Source: Paracoccus seriniphilus (GTDB lineage Bacteria > Pseudomonadota > Alphaproteobacteria > Rhodobacterales > Rhodobacteraceae). From it: 64,000 bases of DNA. This document shows, piece after piece, positions 16,378 to 25,769 of this stretch. The DNA lies in assembly GCF_028553745.1 (NCBI RefSeq), contig NZ_CP067130.1:248001-312000 (forward strand), given 5' to 3'. A program made the translations under genes and the position numbers. Under the pieces are notes generated by a model. That model was given only the letters and a program-made list of their open reading frames with translations, did not search any database and was not told the origin of the DNA. The number at the start of each line of letters is the position of its first letter. The stretch's first letter is position 1.

Positions 16378-17340
16378 ATGAGCAGCCCAATTCCGATGGA
16401 TGAAACGATGTGGAATGGCCTGATCCATTCCGGCATCGCAGGAACCATGTTCGGTCTTCCCTACGTTCCGCCGAAGAAAGAGGCCATCAAGGCCTCGCAG
16501 GCAGATCTGGCCTTTATCGGCTTTCCCTTTGACTCGACGCAGATCAGCCGCACGGGCGCGAATTACGGGCCTCGTGGCATTCGCGAGCATTCCAGCCTGT
16601 TCCTGACCTATAACGCGACATCCGATATCGACCTGTCGCAGAAATTCAGGATGGTCGATTGCGGCGATATTCCGGTCATTCCCGGTGACGTCGAAAACAC
16701 CATGAAGATCGCGACCGAGACGATCAGCAATATCATTGCCGGCGGCGCAAGGCCGGTGCTGATCGGCGGCGACCACTCGGTCACGATTGGTGGGGCGCGC
16801 GCCTTTGCACGGCATCACGAAAAACCGGGGCTGATCCTGTTCGACACCCATTACGACACCGCGGACGATATTGGCGGGGTCAAGGACAGTCATTGCTGCC
16901 CGATCAGCCGTGCTGTGGATGCCGGGTTCGATCCCAGACATATGGTCCTGATCGGCATAAGTGGCTGGCTCAATCCGCGCACCGAACTGGAGAATGCCAG
17001 AAAACATGGTCTGACGGTGATCACTCTGGATGAAATCATCCGCGACGGAGCGAAACCCGCGGGGCAGAAAGCCGCCAGGATCGCAGGCGGGGCCAGGGAT
17101 GTCTATCTGACCATAGACATTGATGCGCTTGATGCGACGGTTGCGCCGGGCACTTGCGTGCCGACGGCGGGCGGGATGATGCTGCGCGAAATGTTCGAGA
17201 TACTGGCCCAGTTCAAGGAATTGAATATCGGGGGCCTTGACATTGTCGAGGTCGCGCCATCGCTCGATCCGACCAAGGTGACACAGATTGCCGCGAACCG
17301 CATCATTCTGGAAACGCTGGCCATGCTGAAAGCCAGTTGA
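16378..17340 (+). CDS. agmatinase/ureohydrolase-family enzyme with variant active-site loop
   Basis: 320 residues of arginase fold. Mn ligands are H133 (GGDHS), D156, H158 and D160 (FDTHYD), and D247 and D249 (TIDIDALD), so the bimetal centre is intact. The substrate-loop motif normally HGT (as in DHGTMF or SHGTPF) reads SH172-C173-C174-P here, so agmatine is not a safe substrate call. Ureohydrolases release urea or ammonia from guanidino or ureido compounds. The link with the amidase, M24 peptidase and Liv importer suggests a catabolic role. The upstream palindrome suggests co-regulation. Confidence 0.87.
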   Translation: MSSPIPMDETMWNGLIHSGIAGTMFGLPYVPPKKEAIKASQADLAFIGFPFDSTQISRTGANYGPRGIREHSSLFLTYNATSDIDLSQKFRMVDCGDIPVIPGDVENTMKIATETISNIIAGGARPVLIGGDHSVTIGGARAFARHHEKPGLILFDTHYDTADDIGGVKDSHCCPISRAVDAGFDPRHMVLIGISGWLNPRTELENARKHGLTVITLDEIIRDGAKPAGQKAARIAGGARDVYLTIDIDALDATVAPGTCVPTAGGMMLREMFEILAQFKELNIGGLDIVEVAPSLDPTKVTQIAANRIILETLAMLKAS

Positions 17341-17352
17341 ACCTATGCCGGG

Positions 17353-17381
17353 GGCGGCTTGGCCGTGTGGGCCGCCTCTTG
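17353..17381 (+). terminator. GC-rich hairpin between convergent genes
   Basis: GGCGGC (17353-17358) pairs with GCCGCC (17371-17376), followed by a T-rich stretch (TCTTGTT). It lies between the ureohydrolase stop and the convergent HAD gene, so it may end transcription from the plus strand. The short stem makes this tentative. Confidence 0.45.
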
Positions 17382-17386
17382 TTGGT

Positions 17387-18004
17387 TCATTGAATGGCCG
17401 AGCATGCAAGCAGTGCCTCGATTCGGGACAGGGACTGTGGCGCGCGAATGTCGATCGCCGCCATGCCCGCCCGCTCTGCCGCTTCCAGCCCCTGAGCGCT
17501 GTCTTCCAGCACAAGGCAATCGACAGGACTGACCTCAAGTCGCGCCGCTGCCAGAAGAAACATGGCGGGGTCGGGCTTTGGCACCCCGACCTGATCAATC
17601 GTCACCACGGTATCGAAAAGACTGTCGATCCCGGCTGTTTTCAGCATGGCCAGCACCAGCCCGGCCTCACCATTGGATGCGACCGCCGAGGGGCGCGGCC
17701 CCCAGGCGCGAGCCAGATCGACGATATCGCTGTTGGTGCGGAACTGGCCCGCGAGAGCCAGGATTTTTGCCAACCGGACGCTGTCGTCGACAAGCTGATT
17801 GCTGTTTGGCGTTTTGCCGGTGAATTCGATCCATGATGCCAGCAAGGCGCGGCGCGACAATCCGGTGCGGGCGAAATAGAAATCGCGATCCAGTTGGTGG
17901 CCCTGGGCTGCAAAGGCGGCAGAAAATGCCTGATAGTGCAGTTCGGCGCTAAGGATCAGCGTCCCGTCGCAGTCGAAAATCAGGGCTTTGGGAGGATGGG
18001 GCAT
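17387..18004 (-). CDS. HAD-superfamily phosphatase (subfamily IA)
   Basis: 205 residues from the ATG at 18004, which overlaps the kinase stop by one base (TGATG). Motif I is FDCDGTL with the nucleophile and acid Asp pair, motif II is in VASNGE, motif III Lys is in GVPKPDP and motif IV is LVLEDSAQG. A small alpha-helical cap lies between motifs I and II. This matches YieH-like sugar-phosphate phosphatases. Its coupling to a two-component system facing an Afu/Fbp-type importer suggests dephosphorylation of an imported phosphorylated compound, which is inference. Confidence 0.85.
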   Translation of the reverse strand: MPHPPKALIFDCDGTLILSAELHYQAFSAAFAAQGHQLDRDFYFARTGLSRRALLASWIEFTGKTPNSNQLVDDSVRLAKILALAGQFRTNSDIVDLARAWGPRPSAVASNGEAGLVLAMLKTAGIDSLFDTVVTIDQVGVPKPDPAMFLLAAARLEVSPVDCLVLEDSAQGLEAAERAGMAAIDIRAPQSLSRIEALLACSAIQ

Positions 18005-20472
18005 CAGTGCGGCGCTCCTTGCAAACATGCCGCAAGAGCTGCGGCCTTCATGGGTTTTGGCAAACCGAACACCCGGCCAGGGAAACGTGCATCCAGCGGG
18101 TTTCTGGCGGGCAGATGACCCGACACGACGATGGCGCGGGTATCGGGATCGGCCTGCAGAGCTGCTTCGGCCAGTCGCCATCCGGCCACGTCAGGCCCAA
18201 GATGCAGATCGGTGACCAGCAGGTCGAAAACTTGCGATTGCAAAAGCCGGAGCGCCTCGTCCGGATCGGCGGTTTCGGTGATATCCGAATGGGTCAGGAC
18301 GGCGCGTGCATGGGCGGCATCGGCCGGGTCGTCCTCGACCAGCAGGACGCGCAGAGCGTCCGCGATATTCGTCGCGGCCTCGACGCAAAGCGGCAACATC
18401 AGGCGCACGCAGGTTCCCTTGCCCGGCTGCGACGTGATCTCGACGTCACCGCCGGACTGGCGAATGAAGCCCGAGACCATGGCCAGACCAAGCCCCGTTC
18501 CGGTGCCATCCGAACGCGCGGTGAAAAAGGGTTCCATCGCATGGGCCAGAACCTCGGGCGACATGCCCTGTCCGCTGTCACAGACTTCGACAAGCGCCAT
18601 CTCCTGTTCGGTCAAATGGCGCAGCCTGATGTCGATGCGGCCTGAACCTTGAATGGCCTGCGCGGCGTTCAGGCACAGGTTGAGAAGCGCACTTTCCATC
18701 TGTCCGGGGTCGATACGGACCGTCAACGCGGTTTCTGCGGTCTCTATCGCAAGGGTGACCTGTTCATCCAGCGCAAGGGCGATCAGATCCTCGACACCGG
18801 CCACGAGGTCGTTCAGATCCATCACTTCGGGTTCAAGATTCAGCCGCCGGGCAAAGGCCAGCAGGCGCTGCGTCAGTGATGAACCGACATCCAGCGCGGC
18901 CCCCAGCGATTGACGCAGCGAGGCCATGCGTTCGGGGGGCGCATTCTCCATCAGGTGCAGGCTGGTGGAAATGGTGGACAGGATGTTGCCGAAATCATGC
19001 GCTACTTCGCCGGCGATCTTGCCAAGGGCTTCGGTGCGCTGCACCTGTCTCAGCCGCTCGGACAACTCGCGGCGTTCCGAGGCATCTGACAGCAGCATGA
19101 CCGAGCCGCCGGTGGACAGGCGGCTTTCGCGCATTTCGATCACCCGGCCATCGGGGCGACGCAATTCGACAACGCCATCCGGCCCGGTGCATCGCTGCCA
19201 GCCACCAGAGTCCAGCAGTGCGGTCATTCGGGGACGGCGCTGCACCTCTTGCGGCGTGACCTGAAGCACCGAGGCAAGATGAGGGTTCCCCGCGATCACG
19301 GCTCCCTCTTCGGACAGGATCGCAAGGCCGTCGGACATGCTGTCATAGAGATTCTGGAACAGGGCATTGCGCTGCGCAAGTTGCCGGTTGGAGCGGTCCA
19401 GTTTCAGCGTATTGGCGCGAAATGCGCGAAACGCATAGAACAGCTTGCCGATCTCATCGCCGCCATGTTCGCCGCGCGGCAGGCGGCTGGAACGGTCGCC
19501 CACGGCAAGACGGGTCATCGCGTCCGAGATCGCACGCAGATTGGCCGTGACATGGCCCGAGACATACAGCGCCGTCCCCAACGCCACCACCGCGCTGAAA
19601 ATGCCGATCAGAACGATCGTCTGACGCGCCACGAAGATGGCCGAGACCGTTTGCGCACGTTCCGCCGCGATCCGGGCTTCGGCAGCGGCCGTCACATTCG
19701 CCGCGTGCAGGCTGATGGCTTCGGCCCCCTTGCGGATGGTATTGAGCGCGGCCTGAGCGGCAATCTTCTGTCCGACCTCATGGCGGCGCAATTCGAACAG
19801 GCCATCGGGTCCTTCTGCAAGCTCGCGCAGTTGCGCCAGCCCCTGTTGCCAGAGCGGGTCGTCGCTTGCCGGCATGGCATGAACCAGATGGTGATAGGCG
19901 CGATGAAATTCGCCCACCGTGACAAGATTGTCGGCGTTGATCGCGCCCAGCAGGGCGCGGGCCAGGCCTTGCAGGTTCAGCCAGTTCCGTTCGTCTGCAG
20001 ATGAGATATCCGGGCGCCTCGCAAGATCGGTGAACTGCTCCTCCAGCACGCTTGTCCTTGCATTGCGGCGCAGGATCCTGTCCGCCAGTTCCGACCGGAC
20101 CGTAGCAGCCTGCACCAGGGTTTGAATCCCGCGATCCATGCGCTGCAGGGCGTCGGTTCCGGTTTCCGCCGGATGCAGATTCTCGGTGATCTCGATGATC
20201 AGGTCATGGGCGACATCGGCCTCTTGCCGAATGCGGAAGGGGCTTGCCAATGTCAGCAGATAGGGCGCCCGCGTCGCCAGATCCGAGGCCTGGCGCGATA
20301 GAAGCAGGGCCCGGTCAACCGAGGCGAGCGTCTCGTTATGCAGCCGGTCCAGCCGCGCGGTTGCCTTTTGCAGGGTGATCCAGCTGGTCGCCCCGACCGC
20401 CAATGTTGCGGCGGTCAGCACGACCAACGCCGCAAACAGCCGCGCGCGGACGCTGGGACGCCATGCCTTCAT
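18004..20472 (-). CDS. hybrid sensor histidine kinase (TorS-like)
   Basis: 822 residues. Membrane segments lie at about 11-31 and 293-315, with a long alpha-helical periplasmic sensor between them. A HAMP segment, a PAS-like region, HisKA with H492 (GEVAHDFGN), HATPase_c with N-box LNLCLNAAQAI and G-box GTGTGLGLA follow. A C-terminal receiver carries D755 (LLVTDLHLG) and Lys in GLPKP. The gene overlaps the response regulator by 4 bp and the HAD gene by 1 bp, so the three form one operon. The sensed ligand is unknown. The divergent importer is the probable target. Confidence 0.9.
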   Translation of the reverse strand: MKAWRPSVRARLFAALVVLTAATLAVGATSWITLQKATARLDRLHNETLASVDRALLLSRQASDLATRAPYLLTLASPFRIRQEADVAHDLIIEITENLHPAETGTDALQRMDRGIQTLVQAATVRSELADRILRRNARTSVLEEQFTDLARRPDISSADERNWLNLQGLARALLGAINADNLVTVGEFHRAYHHLVHAMPASDDPLWQQGLAQLRELAEGPDGLFELRRHEVGQKIAAQAALNTIRKGAEAISLHAANVTAAAEARIAAERAQTVSAIFVARQTIVLIGIFSAVVALGTALYVSGHVTANLRAISDAMTRLAVGDRSSRLPRGEHGGDEIGKLFYAFRAFRANTLKLDRSNRQLAQRNALFQNLYDSMSDGLAILSEEGAVIAGNPHLASVLQVTPQEVQRRPRMTALLDSGGWQRCTGPDGVVELRRPDGRVIEMRESRLSTGGSVMLLSDASERRELSERLRQVQRTEALGKIAGEVAHDFGNILSTISTSLHLMENAPPERMASLRQSLGAALDVGSSLTQRLLAFARRLNLEPEVMDLNDLVAGVEDLIALALDEQVTLAIETAETALTVRIDPGQMESALLNLCLNAAQAIQGSGRIDIRLRHLTEQEMALVEVCDSGQGMSPEVLAHAMEPFFTARSDGTGTGLGLAMVSGFIRQSGGDVEITSQPGKGTCVRLMLPLCVEAATNIADALRVLLVEDDPADAAHARAVLTHSDITETADPDEALRLLQSQVFDLLVTDLHLGPDVAGWRLAEAALQADPDTRAIVVSGHLPARNPLDARFPGRVFGLPKPMKAAALAACLQGAPH

Positions 20473-21197
20473 GGAGAGGTGACAAAGATATAGCCCTGGC
20501 CACGCCGGGTCTGCAGATGGATCGGCTTGGACGGCACGGGTTCGATCTTGCGCCGCAGCCGCAGGATCAGCACATCGACCGTGCGGTCGACATAGAGCGA
20601 CAGGTCGCTGCCCAATTCGCGCAGCAGATCGGTGCGGGCGATGATGCGATCGGGATGGCGCAGGAAATACTCAAGCAGCCTGTATTCGGCATTCGTCAGG
20701 GGAATCTCATTGCCATCGGGGCCGATCAGCTCGCGCCGGGTCTGATCAAGACGCAGGCGGCCGAACCTGAGAAACTGGCTTTGGCTGCGGTCCGGCAGCG
20801 CGACTCCGCTGTGGCCGCTGCGGCGCAGGACCGCGCGAATGCGGGCCAGCAGTTCGCGCGGATTGAAGGGTTTCATCATGAAGTCATCGGCGCCAGTTTC
20901 CAGCCCGATGATCTTGTCTGTGTCATCGCCCCGTCCGGTCAGCATGACGATGGGCAGCCCCATGCGTTCGCGGATCTGGATGGCCAGCGCCAGTCCGCTT
21001 TCACCGTGAAGGCGCAGGTCGATCAGGGCCAGATCGATTGACTGGCTTGCGGCGGCGGCAAAGAAACCTGCGCTGTCAGCGACCGGGACCGGAGTGAAGC
21101 CGTTTTCAGCCAGAAGAGCGGCAACACTGCTGCGCAGATCGGGGTCGTCATCGACCACGGCAACCACCGGCCCGGCTGTGGGTTCATTCTCGGCCAT
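20469..21197 (-). CDS. OmpR/PhoB-family response regulator
   Basis: 242 residues from the ATG at 21197, preceded by GGAGGAGAA. The receiver has the acidic cluster D16-D18, phosphoacceptor D60 (LALIDLRLHG) and Lys in MMKPFNPRE. The C-terminal winged helix has LTNAEYRLLEYFL and ends RRGQGYIFV. It probably activates the binding-protein/permease/ATPase operon starting at 21451 across a 253-bp divergent region. Confidence 0.92.
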   Translation of the reverse strand: MAENEPTAGPVVAVVDDDPDLRSSVAALLAENGFTPVPVADSAGFFAAAASQSIDLALIDLRLHGESGLALAIQIRERMGLPIVMLTGRGDDTDKIIGLETGADDFMMKPFNPRELLARIRAVLRRSGHSGVALPDRSQSQFLRFGRLRLDQTRRELIGPDGNEIPLTNAEYRLLEYFLRHPDRIIARTDLLRELGSDLSLYVDRTVDVLILRLRRKIEPVPSKPIHLQTRRGQGYIFVTSP

Positions 21198-21283
21198 TTC
21201 TCCTCCGTATTCCGACCTCCTCGCCCGGTCCCTGCATGATGCCTTGGCGTCAAGGACACGGGGAGGCCGTATAGTGTTTCATT

Positions 21284-21312
21284 TGTGACAGAATGCCGCC
21301 CCGCCTGTAACA
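21284..21312. promoter_or_regulatory. direct repeats TGTGACA / TGTAACA in the divergent region
   Basis: TGTGACA (21284-21290) and TGTAACA (21306-21312) are direct repeats 22 bp apart, two helical turns, between the OmpR-type regulator and the importer operon. OmpR-family proteins often bind tandem direct repeats. This is a candidate only. Confidence 0.35.
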
Positions 21313-21450
21313 TTGTTCATCATTTTATGCCGGGATTGCAGTCCTGTTCATGAAAATAGGGTCGTTTGCGCGATCCGCTTCATGTCAGGCTTCTGCTAAT
21401 CCGGATCGGGCCATGAGGGAAGGGGCCGGTCGGTTCAATGGGAGGACAGC

Positions 21451-22479
21451 ATGAAGAGATTTGCGATCAGCGCCCTGGCGCTTGCTGCGGGATTGGCGGC
21501 CTCGGCTGCGGCGGCCGAAGAATTGAACGTTGTTTGCTCGAACGAGCAGACATGGTGCGATCTGATGGCGCAGAATTTCCAGATCGACACCGGCATCGAT
21601 GTGGCGATGGTGCGCAAATCGACGGGCGAGGTGCTGGCCCAGCTGCGCGCCGAAAAGGGCAATCCCAAGGTCGATGTCTGGTGGGGTGGCACCGGCGATC
21701 CCCATATCATCGCGGCCAGCGAAGGGCTGACCACGGCATCTGATGTGGATGTCTCGGGCCTGCTGGGATGGGCGCAGAACATGACCGAAATGACCGAGGG
21801 CCGCGCCGTGGGTGTGCATGTCGGCCTGCTTGGCTTCATCTATAATACCGAGGTGCTGGCCGAGAAGGATCTGCCCGCCCCGGCCTGCTGGCGCGATCTG
21901 GCCAAGCCGGAATACAAGGGCGAGATTCAGGTGGCCAACCCGAATTCGTCCGGGACGGCCTATACCGAGCTGGCGACCCTGGTGCAGCTGTTCGGCGAGG
22001 ATGAGGCCATCAAGTTGCTGGCCGATATCGGCGCCAATGTGAACCAATACACCAAATCCGGCTCGGCCCCCGTCAAGGCCACCGCGCGCGGCGAGACGAC
22101 GATAGGCATCGGCTTCATGCATGACATGGTCAAGCTGAAGAAAGAGGGTTTCCCGGTCGAACTGGTCGCCCCCTGCGAAGGGACGGGCTACGAATTGGGC
22201 GCTGTTTCGATCGTTGCGGGCACGCCGCACTTCGAGTCGGCCAGGAAATGGGTCGAATATGTCACCTCGGCCAAGGGACAGTCGGCGGGGCTTGAAGTCG
22301 GGGTCTACAATATTCCGTCCAACCCCGGTGCCGAAACCGATCCCGATGCGCCCGACATGGCCTCGGTCAAGCTGATCGACTACGATTTCGCGACCTATGG
22401 TGCATCTGAAACCCGCGAACGCCTGCTGGAGCGCTGGGAGAAGGACGTCAAAGGCTCGGGCGGCGCGGTCGAGAACTGA
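21451..22479 (+). CDS. ABC substrate-binding protein (Afu/Fbp type)
   Basis: 342 residues starting at an ATG after GGGAGGA. The signal peptide ends at about residue 22 (ASAAAAEE). The mature protein is a type II periplasmic fold of the iron/sugar-phosphate/phosphonate group: ELNVVCSNEQTWCDLM, then KVDVWWGGTGDPH and PNSSGTAYTE. The paired tyrosines typical of Fe(III)-binding FbpA proteins are not evident, so an organic phosphorylated ligand (as for AfuA) is at least as likely as iron. It is divergent from the two-component system. Confidence 0.85.
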   Translation: MKRFAISALALAAGLAASAAAAEELNVVCSNEQTWCDLMAQNFQIDTGIDVAMVRKSTGEVLAQLRAEKGNPKVDVWWGGTGDPHIIAASEGLTTASDVDVSGLLGWAQNMTEMTEGRAVGVHVGLLGFIYNTEVLAEKDLPAPACWRDLAKPEYKGEIQVANPNSSGTAYTELATLVQLFGEDEAIKLLADIGANVNQYTKSGSAPVKATARGETTIGIGFMHDMVKLKKEGFPVELVAPCEGTGYELGAVSIVAGTPHFESARKWVEYVTSAKGQSAGLEVGVYNIPSNPGAETDPDAPDMASVKLIDYDFATYGASETRERLLERWEKDVKGSGGAVEN

Positions 22480-22505
22480 TCCCCGCGACCCTCGCCCACC
22501 AAGGT

Positions 22506-22522
22506 CCGCGCCACCGGCGCGG
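22506..22522 (+). promoter_or_regulatory. perfect hairpin after the Afu-type binding-protein gene
   Basis: CCGCGCC (22506-22512) pairs with GGCGCGG (22516-22522) over a 3-nt loop, 26 bp after the binding-protein stop and before the permease start. There is no T-tract. It is positioned like other binding-protein mRNA stem-loops in this window. Confidence 0.45.
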
Positions 22523-22548
22523 GCCGCCTCTTGATCCGGGACAGGTTT

Positions 22549-24696
22549 ATGACGCGAACTGCAAGGCTGTGGAGCTTGCTGGGGCTGGCGGGATATGTCC
22601 TGCTGCCATGGTACATGATTTCGGGAGGGCTGCTGTCCTTCGAATGGTTCGGGCAGGCAGGCTCTGGTCCGGCCGTGGCGCAACTGGCGGCCGGGCGCTG
22701 GTGGCTGGCCGGTCCCGGCCTTGCGCTGCTGGTGGCCCTGCTGATTGCCTTTGTGCCGCTGCATCCCCTTGCCCGCGCCCGCGGCTGGGTCGTGACCGGT
22801 GCGGCGGGGTTGGCGCTTGTGGTCGCGCAGGGGCTGCTGATCCTGGGGAACGGGCCGCGCTTCGCGATCATGGGCGATGTCGCGCAACCCGGCATGGGGA
22901 TCGGTGCCCTTGTCGTCTCGCTGTCGCTTCTGTTCGTCCTGACCACCGGGATTTCCGGCCTTGGACGCGGGCGCGGCGATGCCTTCGTGACCGGGCTGAT
23001 CGGGTTGATCGTTGCCCTTGTCGGGGTCTTTGTCTTCTATCCGATGGCCTTCATCTTCGTGCAGGCCTTTGTCCTGAAGGATGGTGCGGGTCTTGGCATC
23101 ACGCAGTTCCTTCCGCGTTTCTTCGCGCCCGAGACGTGGTCCCTGCAATGCTTGACCGGCGCAGGCTATTGCGGCCCGGCCTTCAATTCGCTGGCGCTGG
23201 GGGTCGCGACCGGACTGGGCACGACGCTGATGGGGCTGGCCTTCGCGCTGATCTTCACCCGGACCGAATTTCGGGCCAAGAAGCTGCTGCGGGTCCTGAC
23301 GGTCCTGCCGATCATCACGCCGCCCTTCGTGATCGGCCTTGCCCTGATCCTGCTGTTCGGCCGTTCGGGAACCATTACCGAATTCCTGGACTGGGCATTC
23401 GGAATTGAAAAGAGCCGCTGGCTCTATGGCTTCTGGGGGGTGTGGCTGGCGCAGATGCTGTCATTCACGCCGATTGCCTTCCTGGTCCTGATCGGGGTGG
23501 TCGAGGGCATCTCTCCCTCGATGGAAGAGGCCAGCCAGACGCTGGATGCCGATCGCTGGCAGACCTTTCGCCATGTCTCGCTGCCGCTGATGCGACCGGG
23601 ACTGGCCAATGCCTTTCTGCTGGGGTTCATTGAAAGCCTGGCCGATTTCGGCAATCCGCTGGTGCTGGGCGGAAACTTCAACGTCCTGTCGACCGAGATC
23701 TATTTCTCGATCGTCGGAACCGTGGCAGATCCGGCGAAAGCGGCGATCCTGTCGATGACGCTGCTGTCGATGACGCTTTGCGCTTTTATCGCGCAGCGCA
23801 AATGGCTGGGCAAAAAGAACTATGCCACCGTCACCGGCAAGGCCGACAATGGCCAGCACGCGCAGATGAATCCGGGGCTGAAATGGTCCTGCTATCTGAC
23901 CGCGCTGCCATGGGCGGCCTTCACCCTGATGATCTATCTGCTGATCGTCTTTGGCAGTTTCGTCAAGCTGTGGGGCTATGATCACAGCTTCACGCTGGAA
24001 CATTATCAAAGGGCCTTCAATGTCGTGGTCCGCAATGGCGTGCATTTCGTCGGCTCGGCCTGGGACAGCTATGTCACCACGCTGACGATCGCGGCGATTT
24101 CGGCGCCCCTGACCGCGGCGGTCGGGCTGACCACGGCCTATCTGCTGGTCCGCCAGCGTTTCGCGGCAAAGGATGTGTTCGAATTTTCGACCATGCTGTC
24201 CTTTGCCATCCCCGGCACGGTGATCGGGGTGGCCTATGTCATGGCCTTCAATTTTCCCCCCATCGAATTGACCGGGACGGCGATCATCCTGGTGCTGGTC
24301 TTCATCTTCCGCAACATGCCCGTCGGCGTGCGCGGGGGCATCGCTGCGATGAGCCAGCTGGACAGGTCGCTGGATGAGGCCTCGATCATGCTGGGTGCGA
24401 ACAGCTTTGCAACGCTGCGTCGGGTGATCCTACCGCTGATGGGACCGGCGATCATGGCTGCCGTGACCTACAGTTTCGTGCGCGCTGTCACCTCGGTCTC
24501 GGCGGTCATCTTTCTGGTCTCGGCGCGGCACAATCTGGCCACCAATTTCATCGTTGGCCGGGTCGAGAACAACGAATATGGCATCGCCATTGCCTATTCC
24601 GTGGTGCTGATCGTCACGATGCTGGCGGCCATTCTTCTTTTGCAGGCTGTGATCGGCCGTCGTCGTCTGCGCCGGGCCGACCGGATTGCGGCGTAA
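22549..24696 (+). CDS. fused two-domain ABC permease (Afu/Fbp type)
   Basis: 715 residues from the ATG at 22549 (an in-frame TTG lies at 22531). There is an N-terminal extension of about 190 residues with four hydrophobic segments, then two binding-protein-dependent permease domains. Each domain ends in an EAA-like loop (EEASQTLDADRWQTFRHVSL and DEASIMLGANSFATLRRVIL). This is the usual arrangement of FbpB/AfuB-type transporters, in which one chain supplies both halves of the channel. It is followed 17 bp later by its ATPase. Confidence 0.9.
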   Translation: MTRTARLWSLLGLAGYVLLPWYMISGGLLSFEWFGQAGSGPAVAQLAAGRWWLAGPGLALLVALLIAFVPLHPLARARGWVVTGAAGLALVVAQGLLILGNGPRFAIMGDVAQPGMGIGALVVSLSLLFVLTTGISGLGRGRGDAFVTGLIGLIVALVGVFVFYPMAFIFVQAFVLKDGAGLGITQFLPRFFAPETWSLQCLTGAGYCGPAFNSLALGVATGLGTTLMGLAFALIFTRTEFRAKKLLRVLTVLPIITPPFVIGLALILLFGRSGTITEFLDWAFGIEKSRWLYGFWGVWLAQMLSFTPIAFLVLIGVVEGISPSMEEASQTLDADRWQTFRHVSLPLMRPGLANAFLLGFIESLADFGNPLVLGGNFNVLSTEIYFSIVGTVADPAKAAILSMTLLSMTLCAFIAQRKWLGKKNYATVTGKADNGQHAQMNPGLKWSCYLTALPWAAFTLMIYLLIVFGSFVKLWGYDHSFTLEHYQRAFNVVVRNGVHFVGSAWDSYVTTLTIAAISAPLTAAVGLTTAYLLVRQRFAAKDVFEFSTMLSFAIPGTVIGVAYVMAFNFPPIELTGTAIILVLVFIFRNMPVGVRGGIAAMSQLDRSLDEASIMLGANSFATLRRVILPLMGPAIMAAVTYSFVRAVTSVSAVIFLVSARHNLATNFIVGRVENNEYGIAIAYSVVLIVTMLAAILLLQAVIGRRRLRRADRIAA

Positions 24697-24713
24697 CAGG
24701 AAAGGTTCGCGAT

Positions 24714-25769
24714 ATGACCAAGGGCTCTGTTCGCTTTGAAAATGTGACCAAACGCTATGACGATGTGGTGGCGCTGAAGCCGCTGACACTGGACATCCAG
24801 CCCGGCACGCTGTGCACATTGCTGGGGCCGTCGGGATGCGGGAAAACCACCACGCTGCGGCTGATCGCCGGGCTGGAAGCGGCCAGCGCAGGCAAGATCT
24901 TCATCGGCGGCGAGGATGTGACACATCTCTCGGCCACCTATCGTCGGGTTTCGATGGTGTTTCAGTCCTATGCGCTGTTTCCCCATATGACCGTCGCCGA
25001 GAATGTCGCCTATGGTCTGAACGTCAAGCGCATGCCCAGGGCCGAGGCCGCGTCCCGCGCCGAGGCCGGGCTGGAACTGGTCGGCCTCAAGGGCTTTGGC
25101 GATCGTCTGCCGTCTGAACTGTCGGGCGGCCAGCAACAGCGCGTCGCCGTCGCGCGGGCCATCGTGCTGGAGCCGGAAGTCCTGTTGCTGGACGAGCCGC
25201 TGTCGAATCTGGACGCCAAGCTGCGTCGCCATGTGCGCGAGGAAATCCGCCAGATCCAGCAGCGTCTTGGCTTGACCGCCGTCTATGTGACCCATGATCA
25301 GGAAGAGGCCATGGCCGTGTCGGATCGTATCATCGTCATGAAGAACGCCGAGATCGCCCAGGCAGGGACGCCGCGCGATCTGTATGAACGGCCTGCATCG
25401 TCCTTCATCGCGGATTTCATCGGTGACGCCAACCTGCTGGATGTCGAGGTGACGCAGAGCGATGCCTCATCGGCCGCAATCCGCCTGCTGGGGCATGACT
25501 ATGATCTGCCCCGCGCAACGGCCGCGCGTGGTGCCGCCAAGATGGTGCTGCGTCCCCATCACGTCAGGCTGAATGCCAGCCCCTTGTCCGGCAGCATCCC
25601 CGCCGAGGTCACCTATGCGGCCTATCTGGGCAATTCGATCCAGTTCACCCTCTCCAGCCCGGCTGGCGAGATCTTTGCCATCGCGGCACCCACCGACCGG
25701 CCATTTGCCGTCGGGGACACCGTGCATGTCACCTGGCAGCCCGAGGATATCCGGCTGGTCGCCAACTGA
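24714..25769 (+). CDS. ABC ATPase with C-terminal TOBE domain (Afu/Fbp type)
   Basis: 351 residues. Walker A is GPSGCGKTT, Q-loop FQSYALFPH, signature LSGGQQQR, Walker B VLLLDEPLSNLD and switch His VTHDQEEA. A C-terminal TOBE regulatory domain follows at about 280-350. It is the energising subunit of the importer whose other parts are at 21451 and 22549, and the last gene of the operon. Confidence 0.93.
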   Translation: MTKGSVRFENVTKRYDDVVALKPLTLDIQPGTLCTLLGPSGCGKTTTLRLIAGLEAASAGKIFIGGEDVTHLSATYRRVSMVFQSYALFPHMTVAENVAYGLNVKRMPRAEAASRAEAGLELVGLKGFGDRLPSELSGGQQQRVAVARAIVLEPEVLLLDEPLSNLDAKLRRHVREEIRQIQQRLGLTAVYVTHDQEEAMAVSDRIIVMKNAEIAQAGTPRDLYERPASSFIADFIGDANLLDVEVTQSDASSAAIRLLGHDYDLPRATAARGAAKMVLRPHHVRLNASPLSGSIPAEVTYAAYLGNSIQFTLSSPAGEIFAIAAPTDRPFAVGDTVHVTWQPEDIRLVAN

